A stretch of 64,000 bases of DNA from Cyanophora paradoxa (taxonomy: Eukaryota > Glaucocystophyceae > Cyanophorales > Cyanophoraceae). Location: NCBI GenBank assembly GCA_004431415.1, contig QPMI01000010.1:520730-584729 (forward strand), in the 5' to 3' direction. Every line of letters starts with the position of its first letter. Position 1 is the first letter of the stretch. This document shows positions 1-10,926 of this stretch, one piece after another. Position numbers and translations under genes: made by a program. The notes under the pieces were generated by a model. That model saw only the letters and a list, made by a program, of their open reading frames with translations. It was not told the origin of the DNA and ran no database searches.

Positions 1-1
1 G

Positions 2-3000
2 GTTTGCGAAAAGGAGACAAAGACCAAGGCGTACTCGAAGGAGGGCCTGGGCCAGAAGGACAAGGTTGATCCCCAGGCGAAGGCGAAACAGGAAGTCTGC
101 GCATCGCCGGACCCAGGGCCCCATCGCCTTGCTGACGCGTGTCCGCACGTTCGCAGGTACGACAATGGATCGGTGACTGTCTAGATACGTTGCAGACCCA
201 GATCGATTCGTTCGAGGCGGACCTGGAGGCGATGCGGACGAAGAAGAGCAAGTCCGCGGGCGATAAGGCGAAGTGCGATGCGCTGGAAAGGTGCAGCGAA
301 AGGCATAAACACCATCAAAGAAAGCTGGAACAGATATTGCGGCTTATGGAAAACGACTCGCTATCGCCCGACAAGGTCCACCGCCACTGGGCCCCTTCCT
401 ATCTCGGACCTGGGCTCACGCCGCGCCTTCCTCGCAGATCAACGAAGTAAGAGACGGCATACAATACTATCTCGACAGCAATCAGGCGCGCTCGCGAATC
501 GCTTGCGTCCGCGCCGCCGCCGCTCACTTTGAAATCAGGAGGCGGACTTCGTCGAGGACGAGGAGTTGTACGAGGGGCTCAAGCTTGACGAGTTCGGCGT
601 GGGAGACCAAAGCGGATCCGAAGACAACAGCGACATCGAGAGCGATCTGAAGGGTGCGCGGCCGTCGCTGGGGCGTCGATGTCCTGTTGCGGGCGAGCCG
701 ACGCCGTGAGCAGACGACACGAGGAGCGAACAGTCCGGAGCGACCGCTGGAAAGAAGGAGTCGGCGCCCGAACCGCCGAAGCCAAAGCCTGTTCCAGTTC
801 CCGAACCGCCGAAGGTGCCCGCTGCCCCGCCGCGCCGCCCGGCTCGGCCCTGAGCCAGACGGCCGCAGCCGGCGTCCGTTCTCGCGACCCCGGCGGCAAG
901 GCCAGCAGCGGCAGCGAAACCGGCACCAGCACCGGCGGCACCGGCGGCGCGGGCGGCGGTGGCGCCCGCAGCCGCCCCGGCGGCGGCAGCGGCGGCGGCA
1001 AGAAAAGCGGAAGTACACGAACCGCCCAAACCGCCGCTCGCGGCAATGGCAGGAAAGCCTGGCGCTCCCACGGCGGCGGCGGTCGTTGCGCAAGCGAGGG
1101 GCCGAGCGGCCAGCCGCTTACCGCGGCCGAGGTCGCGCGCGGCCTCGCGAGCGGCTCCCAGCCGAAGGCGCCCACTGCGGCGGCGGCCGTCATGGCGGGG
1201 CCCCGGCGCAGGCTCCGCCCCCTCCGGCGCACCCTCCCCAGCCCTCCCCCACCGCGGCCGCGCACGCAGCCGAGCAGGCGTCTGCCGCGGCAGCGGCGGC
1301 AGCAGCGCAGCAGGCGGCGCAGCACGCAGCAGCAGCGCAGCAGGCGGCCGCCGCGCAGCAAGCGGCGCAACAGGCGGCGGCCGCGCAGGCGGCCCAGCAG
1401 CAGGCGGCGGCGGCGGCAGCAGCGGCGGCGGCGGCGCAGCAGGCGGCCGCTGCCGCGGCGGCCATTCAGGGCCCTTCCTCTTCCGACCTCTTCAAGTCTT
1501 CCCCGCAGGCGAGCGAAGAAGCGATGCTGCTCCGGGCCGCAAGCGAGGCTGCCCTCGACGAATCCCCCCTGGTCCGCCTCTACCCCTCCTCCCTTCCACC
1601 CCCCCCCCTCACCGTCCCTCCCTCAGGACGCCTTTGCCACGGGCTCCGTCCTGGGCGCCCTCGAAGACCTCGCCTCCGCCGGCCCCGACATCCACGCCCA
1701 GCGTGCGTACCCCCCTCTTCCTCCCTCCCCAAAAGCCTTTTCCCCGTTTCCATTCTTTCCTTCCTCCGTCTCCTCCTCCTTGCGTTCCGGTGATGCCTTG
1801 TTCTCTACCTTCGCGAACCGAGCGATTCATGATGGATACTTATTACTGGTGCTCCGCGCACCCTGAGGAACGCCGATATTTTCTCTTTCTTTCGAAACTT
1901 AGCTTCCTCTTCCGTGGCCGGTGATGCCCAATATAATCTTTGAGACCTGAACTTATGTTGACAAACTCGGCGCCTAGCACGCGCCCTGACGGCCTACGTC
2001 CCCTTGCCCGTTTTTTATTTCTCGCTCCACTTCAGCGCCTATTTCTCGCTCCACTTCCAGCGCCCACTGATGCCCAATATAATCTTTGAGACCTGAACTC
2101 TCTGTTGACAAACTCGGCGCCTAGCACGCGCCCTGAGGGCCCATCTCCACTTCCCCGTTTATCACCCCTTTTCGCTTCTTTTCGCGCTCATAATCCTCAA
2201 GAGCCCCCTGATGCCCAATATAATCTTTGAGACCTGAACTCTCTGTTGACAAACCTGGCGCCTAGCACGCGCCCTGAGGGCTCTACCCGCCCCCCTCTGC
2301 CCCCTACTGCCGCCCTCCCTCCCCGCCCGCCCCGCGCCGCTGACCGCCTCGATTGGGCTTCTTCCTTTCGCCGCAGTCCTCGCTGGAGACCACTCCGCCC
2401 GCCTCGCCGCCCTCGAAACTTCGTACCGTATGATCCCCGAGCCCGCCGACTCCGAACGGTGCCCGTTTTTCTTCCTTCTTCCTTTCCGTGGAGAGGGGTT
2501 TCGGATCGAATGTCTCCGGCGCCGCAGCCCGAAGGTGTACGTCCCAAGGAACCCCTGCGCCGTCCCGGCCTCCTTCCCCCAGATGCCCCTACCCCTCTTC
2601 GAGGAGGGCGCCACCTTCGAGCGGCTGGACACGGACACGCTCTTCTTCGTCTTCTACTACCAGCAGGGCTCCCTCCAGCAGTACCTCGCCGCCCGCGAGC
2701 TCAAGAAGCAGTCCTGGCGCTACCACAAGAAGTACCTCACCTGGTTCCAGCGGCACGAGGAGCCCAAGCTCACCACCGACGAGTACGAGCAGGCGCGCCG
2801 CCTTCTTTCGAGTACCCCCTCGGGACTCTCCCCCTTCCCTTATTTCTTCGTTCGCAGGGCACGTACGTGTACTTCGACTACGAGACCGGCTGGTGCCAGC
2901 GGATCAAGGTGCCCCCCGCTTCTCGTTTCAAAAACCCGCTTCCACCCTTACGCCGTTCCCCCCACCTCAGTCCGAATTCACTTTCGAGTACGGGTACCTG

Positions 3001-3021
3001 GAAGATCTCGAGCTGCTCTGA
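2..3021 (+). CDS. CNOT3: CCR4-NOT complex subunit 3 (NOT3/NOT5), 5' partial, multi-exon
   Basis: Scaffold subunit of the CCR4-NOT deadenylase complex, acting in cytoplasmic mRNA decay and transcription. The first exon (2-94) reads [16 protein letters not shown], the classic Not3 N-terminal signature. Exon 157-375 gives the coiled coil ([10 protein letters not shown] to [14 protein letters not shown]), 438-485 gives [16 protein letters not shown], and 539 onward gives [18 protein letters not shown] Pro, then Ala/Gln-rich linker fills the middle (about 740-1480). The C-terminal NOT box is spread over 1627-1702, 2377-2458, 2528-2792 ([31 protein letters not shown]), 2858-2908 ([14 protein letters not shown]) and 2971-3021 ([14 protein letters not shown], stop). 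Introns after 485 and 2792 need GC donors to keep frame. The start codon lies outside the window. Exon limits in the low-complexity middle are uncertain. Confidence 0.96.
1922..2281 (+). repeat. three 73-bp direct repeats inside a CNOT3 intron
   Basis: Near-identical copies start at 1922, 2068 and 2209 with GATGCCCAATATAATCTTTG and run through a TTGACAAACT box to GCACGCGCCCTGA. Spacing is 146 and 141 bp. All lie in the intron between exons 1627-1702 and 2377-2458. Copy one differs at a few bases. They could be a small dispersed repeat, an intron-carried element or a duplicated regulatory unit; I cannot tell which. Confidence 0.85.
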
Positions 3022-3472
3022 GGGGCCCCTCCAGGGCCCCTCCCCTCAGCCCGTGCCGCGTTCCTTCCCGCCGCGGCGCTCCCCTTCCCTTCGTCTCCTT
3101 TCGGCCTGTAGGTCAGCGCGACTGTATTCATGTTCCCAATCGCATTGAACCTCCGAAACGCGCGCTTGCACGTGTGCCACGGTTCATATCTCGCTTTGCA
3201 CATGTATGTGTAGCCTCCACCGACCAGACCGAAATGAGGGGGCGAGTGGGCTGGGCCAGCGTTGAAAAAGTTCGAGCGACTGCATTGTTACCGAGATACG
3301 GAAGTACGGAAACCTAGGGATCACTATCTTACAGCGGGCAAGGGACGGGACCGGAAGTTCGAAAAACGGGCGGAAGGGAAGGAGGAGGGAGGGCGGGCGG
3401 CGGGGGGCGGACGAGGGGAGGACGGGGCGGAGGGAAGGAGGCGGCGGGGTCCGGGGGCTGCAGCTAAGCTCG
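3022..3472. other. intergenic region between convergent CNOT3 and enkurin
   Basis: No supported gene. The left part is ordinary mixed sequence and would hold the CNOT3 3' UTR. From about 3340 to 3470 the plus strand is purine-rich (GGGCGGAGGGAAGG runs), which is pyrimidine-rich on the enkurin coding strand and probably belongs to its 3' UTR. I see no convincing polyadenylation signal. Confidence 0.6.
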
Positions 3473-4403
3473 TTAGTCGTCGGCGACGACGACGACCTCC
3501 TTGGACATCCTTTGGATGTCCTTCTCGATGTTCGCGAGCTCCGCCTCGAGGTCCTCCTTCCGCTTCTTCTTGCTCACCGTGTCGAGGACGACGGGCAGCG
3601 TCTGGAACTGCCTGTTGAGGACCTCCCACCGCTGCTTCAGGCCCGAGAGGACCTCGCGCTTCTCGTCCTCGGCGAGCACGCGGAACCGCGGCTGGCCGGC
3701 CCGCTCGTGTGCGTCCTGCACGTTGCGGATGTACTCGTACTCCTCCGCTATCTGCGTCTTCACCTTCTCCAGGTACTGCGGCACTGCGAGGTGTGTCAGG
3801 CGGGCCGCGCAGAGCCGAGGCGCGCGAGCAGGCGCGGGCGGACCCTTGCCGTAATCCGGCTTCTTCGTGTAATCCAAGGGCTCCGGCTTCCGCTTGGGCA
3901 CTGCGCGCCGGAGCGTCAGGTCCCAGTTTAGCTTCCGGACTGGGCCGTTGGCCGTGCGGCCCGGCGCACCCATGAGGATGTTCTCTACTGCGTTAGCGGT
4001 GATGAAATTCTTCTCGCTCTTCAGATTCATGATCGGCTTCTCCTCCTTCCTGGGCACCGACGGCTTCTTCTCCTCTGTCCTCATGAAGGGCTTGGCTGCG
4101 CGGCGCAGGTGTTCGGTCAGCACGAAGATCGGAAGGAGTAGCTTAGCTAGTGTGGCGCGTGGACGGCTAGGACAGGGCGGGGCCGCGCTCACGCTCAGGC
4201 AGGACGCCCTTGGTCTTCTCGCCGGCCCGGACGAACGCCTTCGGGTCAGGCTTGCCCACAGGCCTGCCCATCGTCGCTGCGGGCTTCTTCTGCTTGGCCG
4301 CCTCCGGCAGCTCGGGCGGATGCATGCTCTTGTACTGTGGTGGCTTCATGCGCGGCGCCTCCTGCATCGGGATAAGGTTGAAGATGCTCTCGCCCGTCTC
4401 CAT
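3473..4403 (-). CDS. ENKUR: enkurin, ciliary/flagellar microtubule inner protein
   Basis: Enkurin is a calmodulin-binding protein of ciliary doublet microtubules. Three exons read on the minus strand: 4403-4193, 4095-3844 and 3783-3473, joined by GTGAGCGC and GTCCGCCC donors with CGCAG-type acceptors. Together they give 257 residues, close to animal enkurin. Signatures are ESIFNLIP at the N-terminus, KPSVPRKEEKPIMNLKSEKN, the YLEKVKTQIAEEYEYI helix, and the C-terminal enkurin domain with LSGLKQRWEVLNRQFQTLP followed by KKRKEDLEAELANIEKDI. It lies head to head with GMP synthase, 129 bp apart. Its presence implies that the host builds a flagellum. Confidence 0.95.
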
Positions 4404-4532
4404 GTTGTGCTGCTGTGGTTCTGCTGCTCTTGATGCCTAGCTTCGCTCGGCGGTCGTGCTCTGTATTTGGTCTGGGTCTCGGTTGTGTACCCAGGGCGGG
4501 TCCTTCAACGTGTACCCCGGCGCCGCAGCAAA

Positions 4533-7500
4533 ATGTCGATCCTCGACAAGCACGAGCTGGTTCTGATCCTGGACTTCGGATCGCAGTACACGCACCTCAT
4601 TGCACGGAGAGTTCGTGAGCTCAACGTTTTCTGCGAGCTCGTCGCGTGCAATGTCCCCGTCGAAACGATCAAGGCGAAGAAGCCGAAGGCGATCATCCTC
4701 TCCGGAGGCCCTAGCTCAGTGTGCGTACGCAGCCCGCGCGGCTCCTGGCAGCACACCGGCGCAAGAGCTGGGCCCCGATCGCGCGCCGCTAGCGGATAGT
4801 CAGCAGGGCGGGGCCGCAGCCACGACGCCACCCTGACTTGCGCTGACCCGGTTATTGCGTGGCAGGTACGAGAAGGACGCGCCCCATGCGCCCGCTGAGT
4901 TGTGGGAGCTGGACCTGCCAATGCTCGGGATCTGCTACGGCATGCAGGAGATGTGCCGCTCGCACGGCGGCACGGTCACTGCTGGAGACAAGCGCGAGTT
5001 CGGTCGCGCCGAGCTGAAGATCAACAAGGCTAACCCGCTCTTCGAGGGGCTGCCCGGTCCGTCCCGTCCTCGTCCCCGCCCCGCCACGGGCCCCTGCGCG
5101 CGGGGCGCAAGAGCGGCCGGCCGCACCTCGCGCCTTCGATCGCACGCCGTCCCTTCCGCTCACGCGCGCTGCCGCAGCGAGCGTGGAGGTGTGGATGAGC
5201 CACGGCGACAAGGTCACTGCGCTGCCCCCGGGCTTCGAGGACGTCGCGCACAGCGACAACTCGGAGCACGCGGCCGTCGGCCACAAGGAGAAGCGCATGT
5301 ACGGAATCCAGGTACCCGCCCCGCCGCCGCCGCCGCACCCACCGCCCGCGCGCGCCGCCAGCGCCTCACGCCGGGCGCCGCCAGTTCCACCCCGAGGTGA
5401 CGCACACGCCCCTGGGGAAGGAGATCCTGAAGAACTTCGTTCGCGGCATTGCGGGCCTCAAGGGTACGCCCTTACGCCTCCCCCCCCCCCTTCCCCCCGT
5501 CTCCTTCTCCTTCGCCGAGCGCGCCCCGTACCCCCAGGCGACTGGTCCATGGGGTCCTACATCGACGAGGCGATCCAGACGATCCGCGATCAGGTGCCGG
5601 AGGGCTCGAAGAAGCCGTACCCCCTTCGCTTGAACGTACCCCCCGGCCAGGTGGGGGAGAAGGGCCGGGTGATCGGGGCGGTCTCGGGCGGCGTGGACTC
5701 GTCCGTCGCGGCCGTCCTCATGAACCGCGCCATCGGCGACCGGTGCGCGGCGCCTCCCGAGCGGGGCCGGGCGTAGTGTTGCTGTCCTAGCTCCTCGCCA
5801 TTCCCGGCTCCTAGAGCTTCAGCGCTCGATCCTTAGATGCCGGCGTTCCCAGCCGTTCAGCGGCCGCCGCGTCCGCCGCGGGCGGGCGGGCGGGCGGGCA
5901 GCCGGGCGGGCGGAGAGCGTCCAGAGTGGCCGGGGCTAGCTAGCGCCGGGGGCGGCTCAGCGTCCTCCGGTCCTCGCACCCCGTCCGATGCGGATTCGAC
6001 CCCGCGCGCGCGCGCAGCTTCCACGCGTTCCTCATCGACAGCGGCACGCTGCGCCTGAACGAGGCGGACGAGGCGCTCCCCCCCCCCCCCCCTCCCCGCC
6101 GCCCCGCCTAACTCCTACTCAGGTGGTGAAGCGGCTGCGGGACCGGATGGGCATCCACCTGACGGTCGTCGACGCCGCCGACCTCTTCCTCGACCGCCTC
6201 AAGGGTGCGCTGTTGAAGGCTTCACGGCCCGCCCCGCCTTGCCCCCGTGCCGCGCAGCTCTAGCGTCCTCCTTCCTCCTCCTATGGCTGTACAGCCCGCC
6301 CTAGCCTAGCCTCCAAGCCCCGCCTCTTTCGGCTCCCTCCGGTCCCTCTTGCCCCCCCCCCCCCCCCCTTCCCCCCCCCTCCCCCCGATTCCGGGTGCCC
6401 CCCTCCTTTCTTCCTCGCGTTGACCCCCGCTTTCTTTTTCGCCGCAGGCGTGGAGGACCCCGAGAAGAAGCGGAAGATCATCGGCAACACGTTCATCGAC
6501 GTGTTCGAGGCGCGGCTGTACCCCTCCTCCGCCACCACCCGTCTTTACCCCGAAAAGCTGAGCCGCGTACCCCCGCAGGTTGAGGCGAAGAAGCTCGGCA
6601 AGGTGGACTTCTTGCTGCAGGGCACGCTGTACCCCGACGTGATTGAATCGATCTCGTACAAGGCCCGCCCTCCCCTTTCCCCCTCGATCCAAACCGGTCG
6701 GGCTCGCTAAACTCCTCCTCACTCTCGTCCGCCCCCAGGGCCCATCGGTCGTGATCAAGAGCCACCACAACGTCGGGGGGCTACCAGAGAAGATGAACCT
6801 GAAGCTCATCGAGCCCCTGAGGGAGCTTTTCAAGGTGCGGGGGGTACGGCGGGGCCGGCCGAGGCTCGCGGCTGACGCGTCGGGGCGGGGGGGTACAGGA
6901 CGAGGTCCGGACGCTGGGTCTCAAGCTCGGGATCGACGAGGACTCGGTTTTCCGGCACCCCTTCCCCGGCCCGGGCCTGGCCATCCGGTAAGCGCGGCCC
7001 CGCCGCCCCCTCGTCCGGCGGCACGGCGCGGCGCGGCGCGGCTCACGCGCCCCCCGCAGCGTCATCAGCGACGTGTCCAAGCCGCAGCTCGACATCCTCC
7101 GCCAGGCAGGCGTACCCCCCGCGAGCTTCTTCCCCCCCCCCCTGAGCCCGGTTTGGGGTAGGCCGACGCGATCTGGCTCGAGGAGATCCGGAAGGCGGGT
7201 CTCTACCGCCAGATCGGCCAGGCGCGTACCCCCCAACCCCGCCCGCCGCCGCGCCCCTGCCGCCCCTCGTTTATTCTCGCCGCAGGCGTTCGCCGTCCTT
7301 CTGCCGGTGAAGAGCGTCGGCGTGATGGGCGACTGCCGCACCTACGAGCAGGCGCACCCGGCCCTCGTACCCCCCCGTGCACTTTAAGCTCTTAACCCCG
7401 TACCCCCCGCAGGTCGTCGCCCTGCGGGCAGTCTCCACGACGGACTTCATGACGGCCGACTGGTGCGCCCGCCGCGCCCGCAGTGCCTGCATCCGTACCC

Positions 7501-7712
7501 CCTCGCTAAGCAGGGGGTACAGGTTCCCCATGCCAACGGAGGTGCTCCAGCGTGCGTCGAACCGCATCATCAACGAGGTCCGTGGCGTCAACCGGGTACG
7601 CCTGTGGACTTCGCTCGCACCCCTCCCTCTCCGTCCCCCGACCTTGTCGTACCCGCCGCAGGTCTGCTACGACATTAGCTCGAAGCCTCCTGCGACGATT
7701 GAGTGGGAATGA
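4533..7712 (+). CDS. GMPS: GMP synthase (glutamine-hydrolysing), 17 exons
   Basis: Converts XMP to GMP in de novo purine synthesis. Exons: 4533-4720, 4866-5056, 5178-5311, 5385-5463, 5538-5741, 6016-6072, 6123-6204, 6448-6509, 6579-6662, 6739-6834, 6899-6987, 7060-7105, 7162-7221, 7286-7351, 7413-7462, 7514-7595, 7662-7712. The class I glutamine amidotransferase domain shows [25 protein letters not shown] and the nucleophile context MLGICYGMQ. The ATP-pyrophosphatase P-loop is [10 protein letters not shown]. The C-terminal dimerisation domain has [38 protein letters not shown] and KPPATIEWE. Frame conservation forces GC-AG splicing for six of the sixteen introns (donors at 6073, 6510, 6663, 7106, 7222, 7352). 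One of these introns contains no GT at all. Shortest introns are about 50 nt. Confidence 0.97.
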
Positions 7713-8728
7713 GTGCGGGGCTGGAACTTTGAATTCGAAGCTGGAGCCTCGGACGCCCTATGGCCCTATGGCGCCCAATCGCAACGTCGACCCGTTTTAA
7801 TCCGATGACCAGCCATGCGGTTTCCGCATTCGTTGCGAACTTTTGGAATGCCCTCTAGCTCTAGATCTGCGGCCCGGCTGTTTCCTGTGCACCGGTAACA
7901 TAATGCGAATGCTCATATTGTGATACCATGCATATGATATCGCCGAGTCGATCGATATCATGATCATCATCATACCAAGATGGCGCGCGCTGCAGCTGCG
8001 CGGGCGCCCCGGCCAGGCGCAGGCGCGCGCGCGGCTGGCGCCGGCTATCGCGTGCATAAATGGCGCCGGCTGCCACGTCGACGGGTATACCATCATCAGA
8101 GCGTCGGGGACGCAGGGACCGCGGCAGGGTATACTAATTGGAAATCGTGACCGCGTGCGTGAATCCGTGCACGGTGCACCGTGCACGTGCACGTGCACGT
8201 GCAAAACGCATTAATTTCATGCCGCATTAATAGTAAGGTTATGCTTTGTTTTTTTGGTGAATTACCGGCCACAGGCCCACAGCCTCTAGTCTACTCCAGC
8301 ACTGTGGCCCTGTGGGGGCGTATTATGCCGCGTATACAAGGTTACTAGTTATGCTGGAGAGTCAGTGGAGACTCAGTGGAGCCTAGAGTGGAGTGCTGGG
8401 AGAGTATGCTGGAGAGCTAGAAATATTTAGTGGGCTGCATATTCATACTAGTAGTACTAAACATTTTTGGGCGATGTACGTATATACGTGGGCTCTTGCC
8501 AAAGGTCGAGCTCTCGAGCTTGCCCCTTCGCTGTCAATGCATTGTTAACCCTCGGAGGTTCGATGAGTCACGCGTCATGGAGGTTTGGGTGTTATATTGC
8601 GATCAGGTACGCCCCGCACTAACAGGGGGGCTAGCACTAACCGACGCGGGGAGTAACAGCCGACGTACCCCCCGGGGGGCCTCCCGGCCTCTGACTACGC
8701 TCAGGCTCTAACTGAATGCTGTACCCCC
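7713..8728. other. non-coding interval between host gene and viral block
   Basis: No gene supported. It is less GC-rich than the flanks. A perfect 20-bp palindrome lies at about 8167-8186 (GTGCACGGTG plus its complement), followed by a GTGCAC run. Several short imperfect GGAG repeats lie at 8350-8410. CACTAAC/GTAAC short repeats lie near 8630-8660, just before the first viral gene. The host/virus junction should be in here, probably in the last few hundred bases, but I found no clean terminal or target-site duplication. Confidence 0.5.
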
Positions 8729-9457
8729 TCACTGGCCGAAGTGCGACGGTCCCCAGTCGAGGTCGGGGTGGGGCCATGGGGGCCTCCGGCGGGGTACGAT
8801 GCTCCCGCTTGCCAGTTCCATGTACTCCCCCACGGGGTTGTCTTCGTCTGCGAGGTCCTTATAGTTGCCCTTTACGAGATCCGCTGCCGCTTTGCGCCAG
8901 CGAACGGCCACGTTGTACGTGTTGTCGATGATGTTCTGCACCGTACCCTCCATAGGTGTTAGGGACGGTTTGTAGGTGAGATAGTCGTCCCTCTTACGCA
9001 GGTTCAATTCCCTTTCGTAGTACTCCACTGCGCTTGGGAGGGCCCTGAGCTCCACCGCGTGCTCGCCCGGGTCCGACGAGCTAATGAGTCCGGAGCGCTG
9101 CAGTGCGTTCACAGCCGCCCGCAACACGATTTTGCCTACCCCCCGCATCGAATCCCTCTGCTCGGGCGTCCCGTACTCCCCCTGCGGCCCGTAATCGTTG
9201 TAGTAGCTTTCTATTTCGACGGTGGCTGGCTTATTGCCGACCTGAGGCTTGACAGAGCCGTACACCCATGCCATAGCGTCATTGTCCGCTGAGCGGGCTT
9301 TCTTGGAAGGGGGCGGCAGCACTTCGATTTTGAACTCCCTGGTCCGTCGGTTGACGAGTGTTTTTAGATTGAGGGGGAGGCGCGTATCCCCGAATTTATC
9401 AGGAAAGAGGCGGTGTAGCTTAAACCACGCTTCCTGATCACCGTAGGTGTACGACAT
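8729..9457 (-). CDS. GNAT-like acetyltransferase, viral
   Basis: 242 residues from ATG at 9457, chosen over an upstream GTG because the viral promoter-like AATTCTCA lies just before it. The central part reads MRGVGKIVLRAAVNALQRSG, resembling the acetyl-CoA binding turn (R/Q-x-x-G-x-G/A) and helix of GNAT enzymes. It is followed by ALPSAVEYYERELNLRKRD, resembling the C-terminal N-x-x-A-x-x-x-Y-E-x-x-G-F strand-helix. The substrate is unknown. It is the leftmost viral gene, 41 bp downstream of the end of another minus-strand gene. The N-terminal 80 residues match nothing I recognise. The family assignment is tentative. Confidence 0.5.
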   Translation of the reverse strand: MSYTYGDQEAWFKLHRLFPDKFGDTRLPLNLKTLVNRRTREFKIEVLPPPSKKARSADNDAMAWVYGSVKPQVGNKPATVEIESYYNDYGPQGEYGTPEQRDSMRGVGKIVLRAAVNALQRSGLISSSDPGEHAVELRALPSAVEYYERELNLRKRDDYLTYKPSLTPMEGTVQNIIDNTYNVAVRWRKAAADLVKGNYKDLADEDNPVGEYMELASGSIVPRRRPPWPHPDLDWGPSHFGQ

Positions 9458-9498
9458 TTGCTCGCGGCTCGCTGAGAATTTATACCTGTACCCCCTAC

Positions 9499-10221
9499 TC
9501 AGGCGATCCTCCGCCACTTCAGGCGACCGTTCTCGACGTCGGGGTAGAATCGGTCCTCTGGTAAAATCTCTGGCCTCGTCTCGCCTGGTAGACGATTGCG
9601 GTCATCTGTCAGCCACTCGCGCAGGGCACCGCCAAGGGCGCGGCCACGGGCCGTTGCCGCCTCTCGCTCTCTGGCCGCCCTTACCTCAAGGAGCTGAGCC
9701 CCCGTTGGGTCGGGGGGGCCGTACGTTACGGATGCGATGTAGGGATCGCCCGCCTCAATTCCGTTCCAACCCTCGGGTATCAAATACGGGGGCGGGGCGT
9801 AGAGGGGTTCATCGAACTCTTCGGGCTCCCGCGGGGTCTGATTGTAGTACACGAGCTTCTGAATGCTTCTCCTGAAGTCGTTGAGTGGATTTCCCCCATC
9901 TTCCGGACCCAGGTACGCCCGGAATATTGACTCTTGGATGTCATCGGGCAGTTCGCCCATGGGGCTCTTGCGCGAGCCGAATACCCACCAGAGCTTCTTC
10001 AGCTCGTCGAGCACGCCGCCCAGATTGTCACTGTAGCTTATTTCGGCTACGGGGGGGTCGTACGTTCGAACATCCACTGTCGATTTGAGCCCTTTGCGAG
10101 CTACGTCGCGCAACGTTGTAGCTGTCACGCCCCCATCTGAAATTGATCTTGGGATTTCCTCCTTCACCCAGTCTATCAGCCCGCGCACTTGCTGGACATA
10201 GTCTTTAATGTACCCGGACAT
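9499..10221 (-). CDS. viral protein of unknown function
   Basis: 240 residues, ATG at 10221 (MSGYIKDYVQQVRGLIDWV). Mostly hydrophilic, with a tryptophan-containing amphipathic N-terminus, a proline-rich stretch (LYAPPPYLIPEGW) and an arginine/alanine-rich helix near residues 185-215. No signal peptide or membrane segment and no motif I can name. It diverges from the YqaJ nuclease gene across a 51-bp promoter region containing AAGAAATTCTAAA, so the two are probably co-regulated. Confidence 0.7.
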   Translation of the reverse strand: MSGYIKDYVQQVRGLIDWVKEEIPRSISDGGVTATTLRDVARKGLKSTVDVRTYDPPVAEISYSDNLGGVLDELKKLWWVFGSRKSPMGELPDDIQESIFRAYLGPEDGGNPLNDFRRSIQKLVYYNQTPREPEEFDEPLYAPPPYLIPEGWNGIEAGDPYIASVTYGPPDPTGAQLLEVRAAREREAATARGRALGGALREWLTDDRNRLPGETRPEILPEDRFYPDVENGRLKWRRIA

Positions 10222-10238
10222 TTGCAATTGCACACATC

Positions 10239-10251
10239 AAGAAATTCTAAA
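10239..10251. promoter_or_regulatory. divergent viral promoter element
   Basis: AAGAAATTCTAAA lies midway between the minus-strand gene starting at 10221 and the YqaJ gene starting at 10273. It reads as GAATTTCTT on one strand and AAATTCTAA on the other. It matches the element found before most other viral genes, at the usual 15-35 nt distance from both start codons. Confidence 0.6.
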
Positions 10252-10272
10252 CGCTACTGCGAAGCTAAGGCT

Positions 10273-10926
10273 ATGGACTGCGAGACTTGCGAGAACTTAC
10301 AACAGGGGAGCGCGGCGTGGCACGCGGCGCGCCGTGAAAAACTAACAGCATCTAATTTTGCGGCTGCGTGCGGCATAAATCCCTGGAAATCCAGGGCCCG
10401 CCTCTGGGCGGAGCTAAGCGGGATAGCAGAGGAAAACAACTTTGACAACCCTGCCCTAACCTACGGGCATGACTATGAGCCCCTCGCGGTCTCTATCTAC
10501 AAGGCACTGAACGATAACGTTGACATTAAACATACTGGACTGCACGAACATAAGGAGCTGCCCTTCCTGGCGGGAAGCCCGGACGGGTTAATCGGAAACG
10601 ATCGCATCCTCGAAATAAAGGCGCCCTACAAACAAGAACTCTATGACAAGGTTCCTACCTATTACATGACGCAGCTGCAAGGACTTTTAGACATAACGGG
10701 CCGCGAGTGGGCCGAACTTTTTTGCTTCACTCCTCTGCGCGTGCAAACGTGGTACGTCAGGCGCGACGAGAGGTACATCGAGCTCATGAGGAAGTGCTTA
10801 CATCTATTTTGGATGCACGTCAAGGCGGGGACGCCGCCCGAGCCCTACAGCGATCGAATGAAGTCAGAGAACCTCAGCGAGGAGCAGGCGGCGCTGCGCG
10901 AGTTTAAGTCGTACGCCCTCCTCTAG
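10273..10926 (+). CDS. YqaJ-type viral recombinase exonuclease
   Basis: 217 residues. The family (lambda exonuclease/YqaJ, PD-(D/E)XK fold) resects dsDNA ends for single-strand annealing recombination. Motifs are in order: QGSAAWHAARREKLTAS near residues 11-27, the YGHDYEP glutamate (E69), GSPDG aspartate (D104), the LEIKAP catalytic pair E114/K116, and the YYMTQLQG glutamines (Q134, Q136). The length is typical. Start is the ATG at 10273 (MDCETCEN); longer readings use non-ATG codons. It ends inside a strong hairpin. Expected to process replication intermediates with the HUH nucleases and SF3 helicase. Confidence 0.92.
   Translation: MDCETCENLQQGSAAWHAARREKLTASNFAAACGINPWKSRARLWAELSGIAEENNFDNPALTYGHDYEPLAVSIYKALNDNVDIKHTGLHEHKELPFLAGSPDGLIGNDRILEIKAPYKQELYDKVPTYYMTQLQGLLDITGREWAELFCFTPLRVQTWYVRRDERYIELMRKCLHLFWMHVKAGTPPEPYSDRMKSENLSEEQAALREFKSYALL

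Noticed and set aside
524..1465. Long minus-strand Ala/Arg/Gly ORFs opposite CNOT3
   Set aside because: They mirror the GC-rich, Ala/Gln-coding repeat of CNOT3 on the other strand and have no independent motif, start context or splice logic.
6354..6384. Poly-C runs as sequencing failure in GMP synthase
   Set aside because: They lie inside introns and the flanking exons stay in frame, so the gene model does not depend on their exact length.
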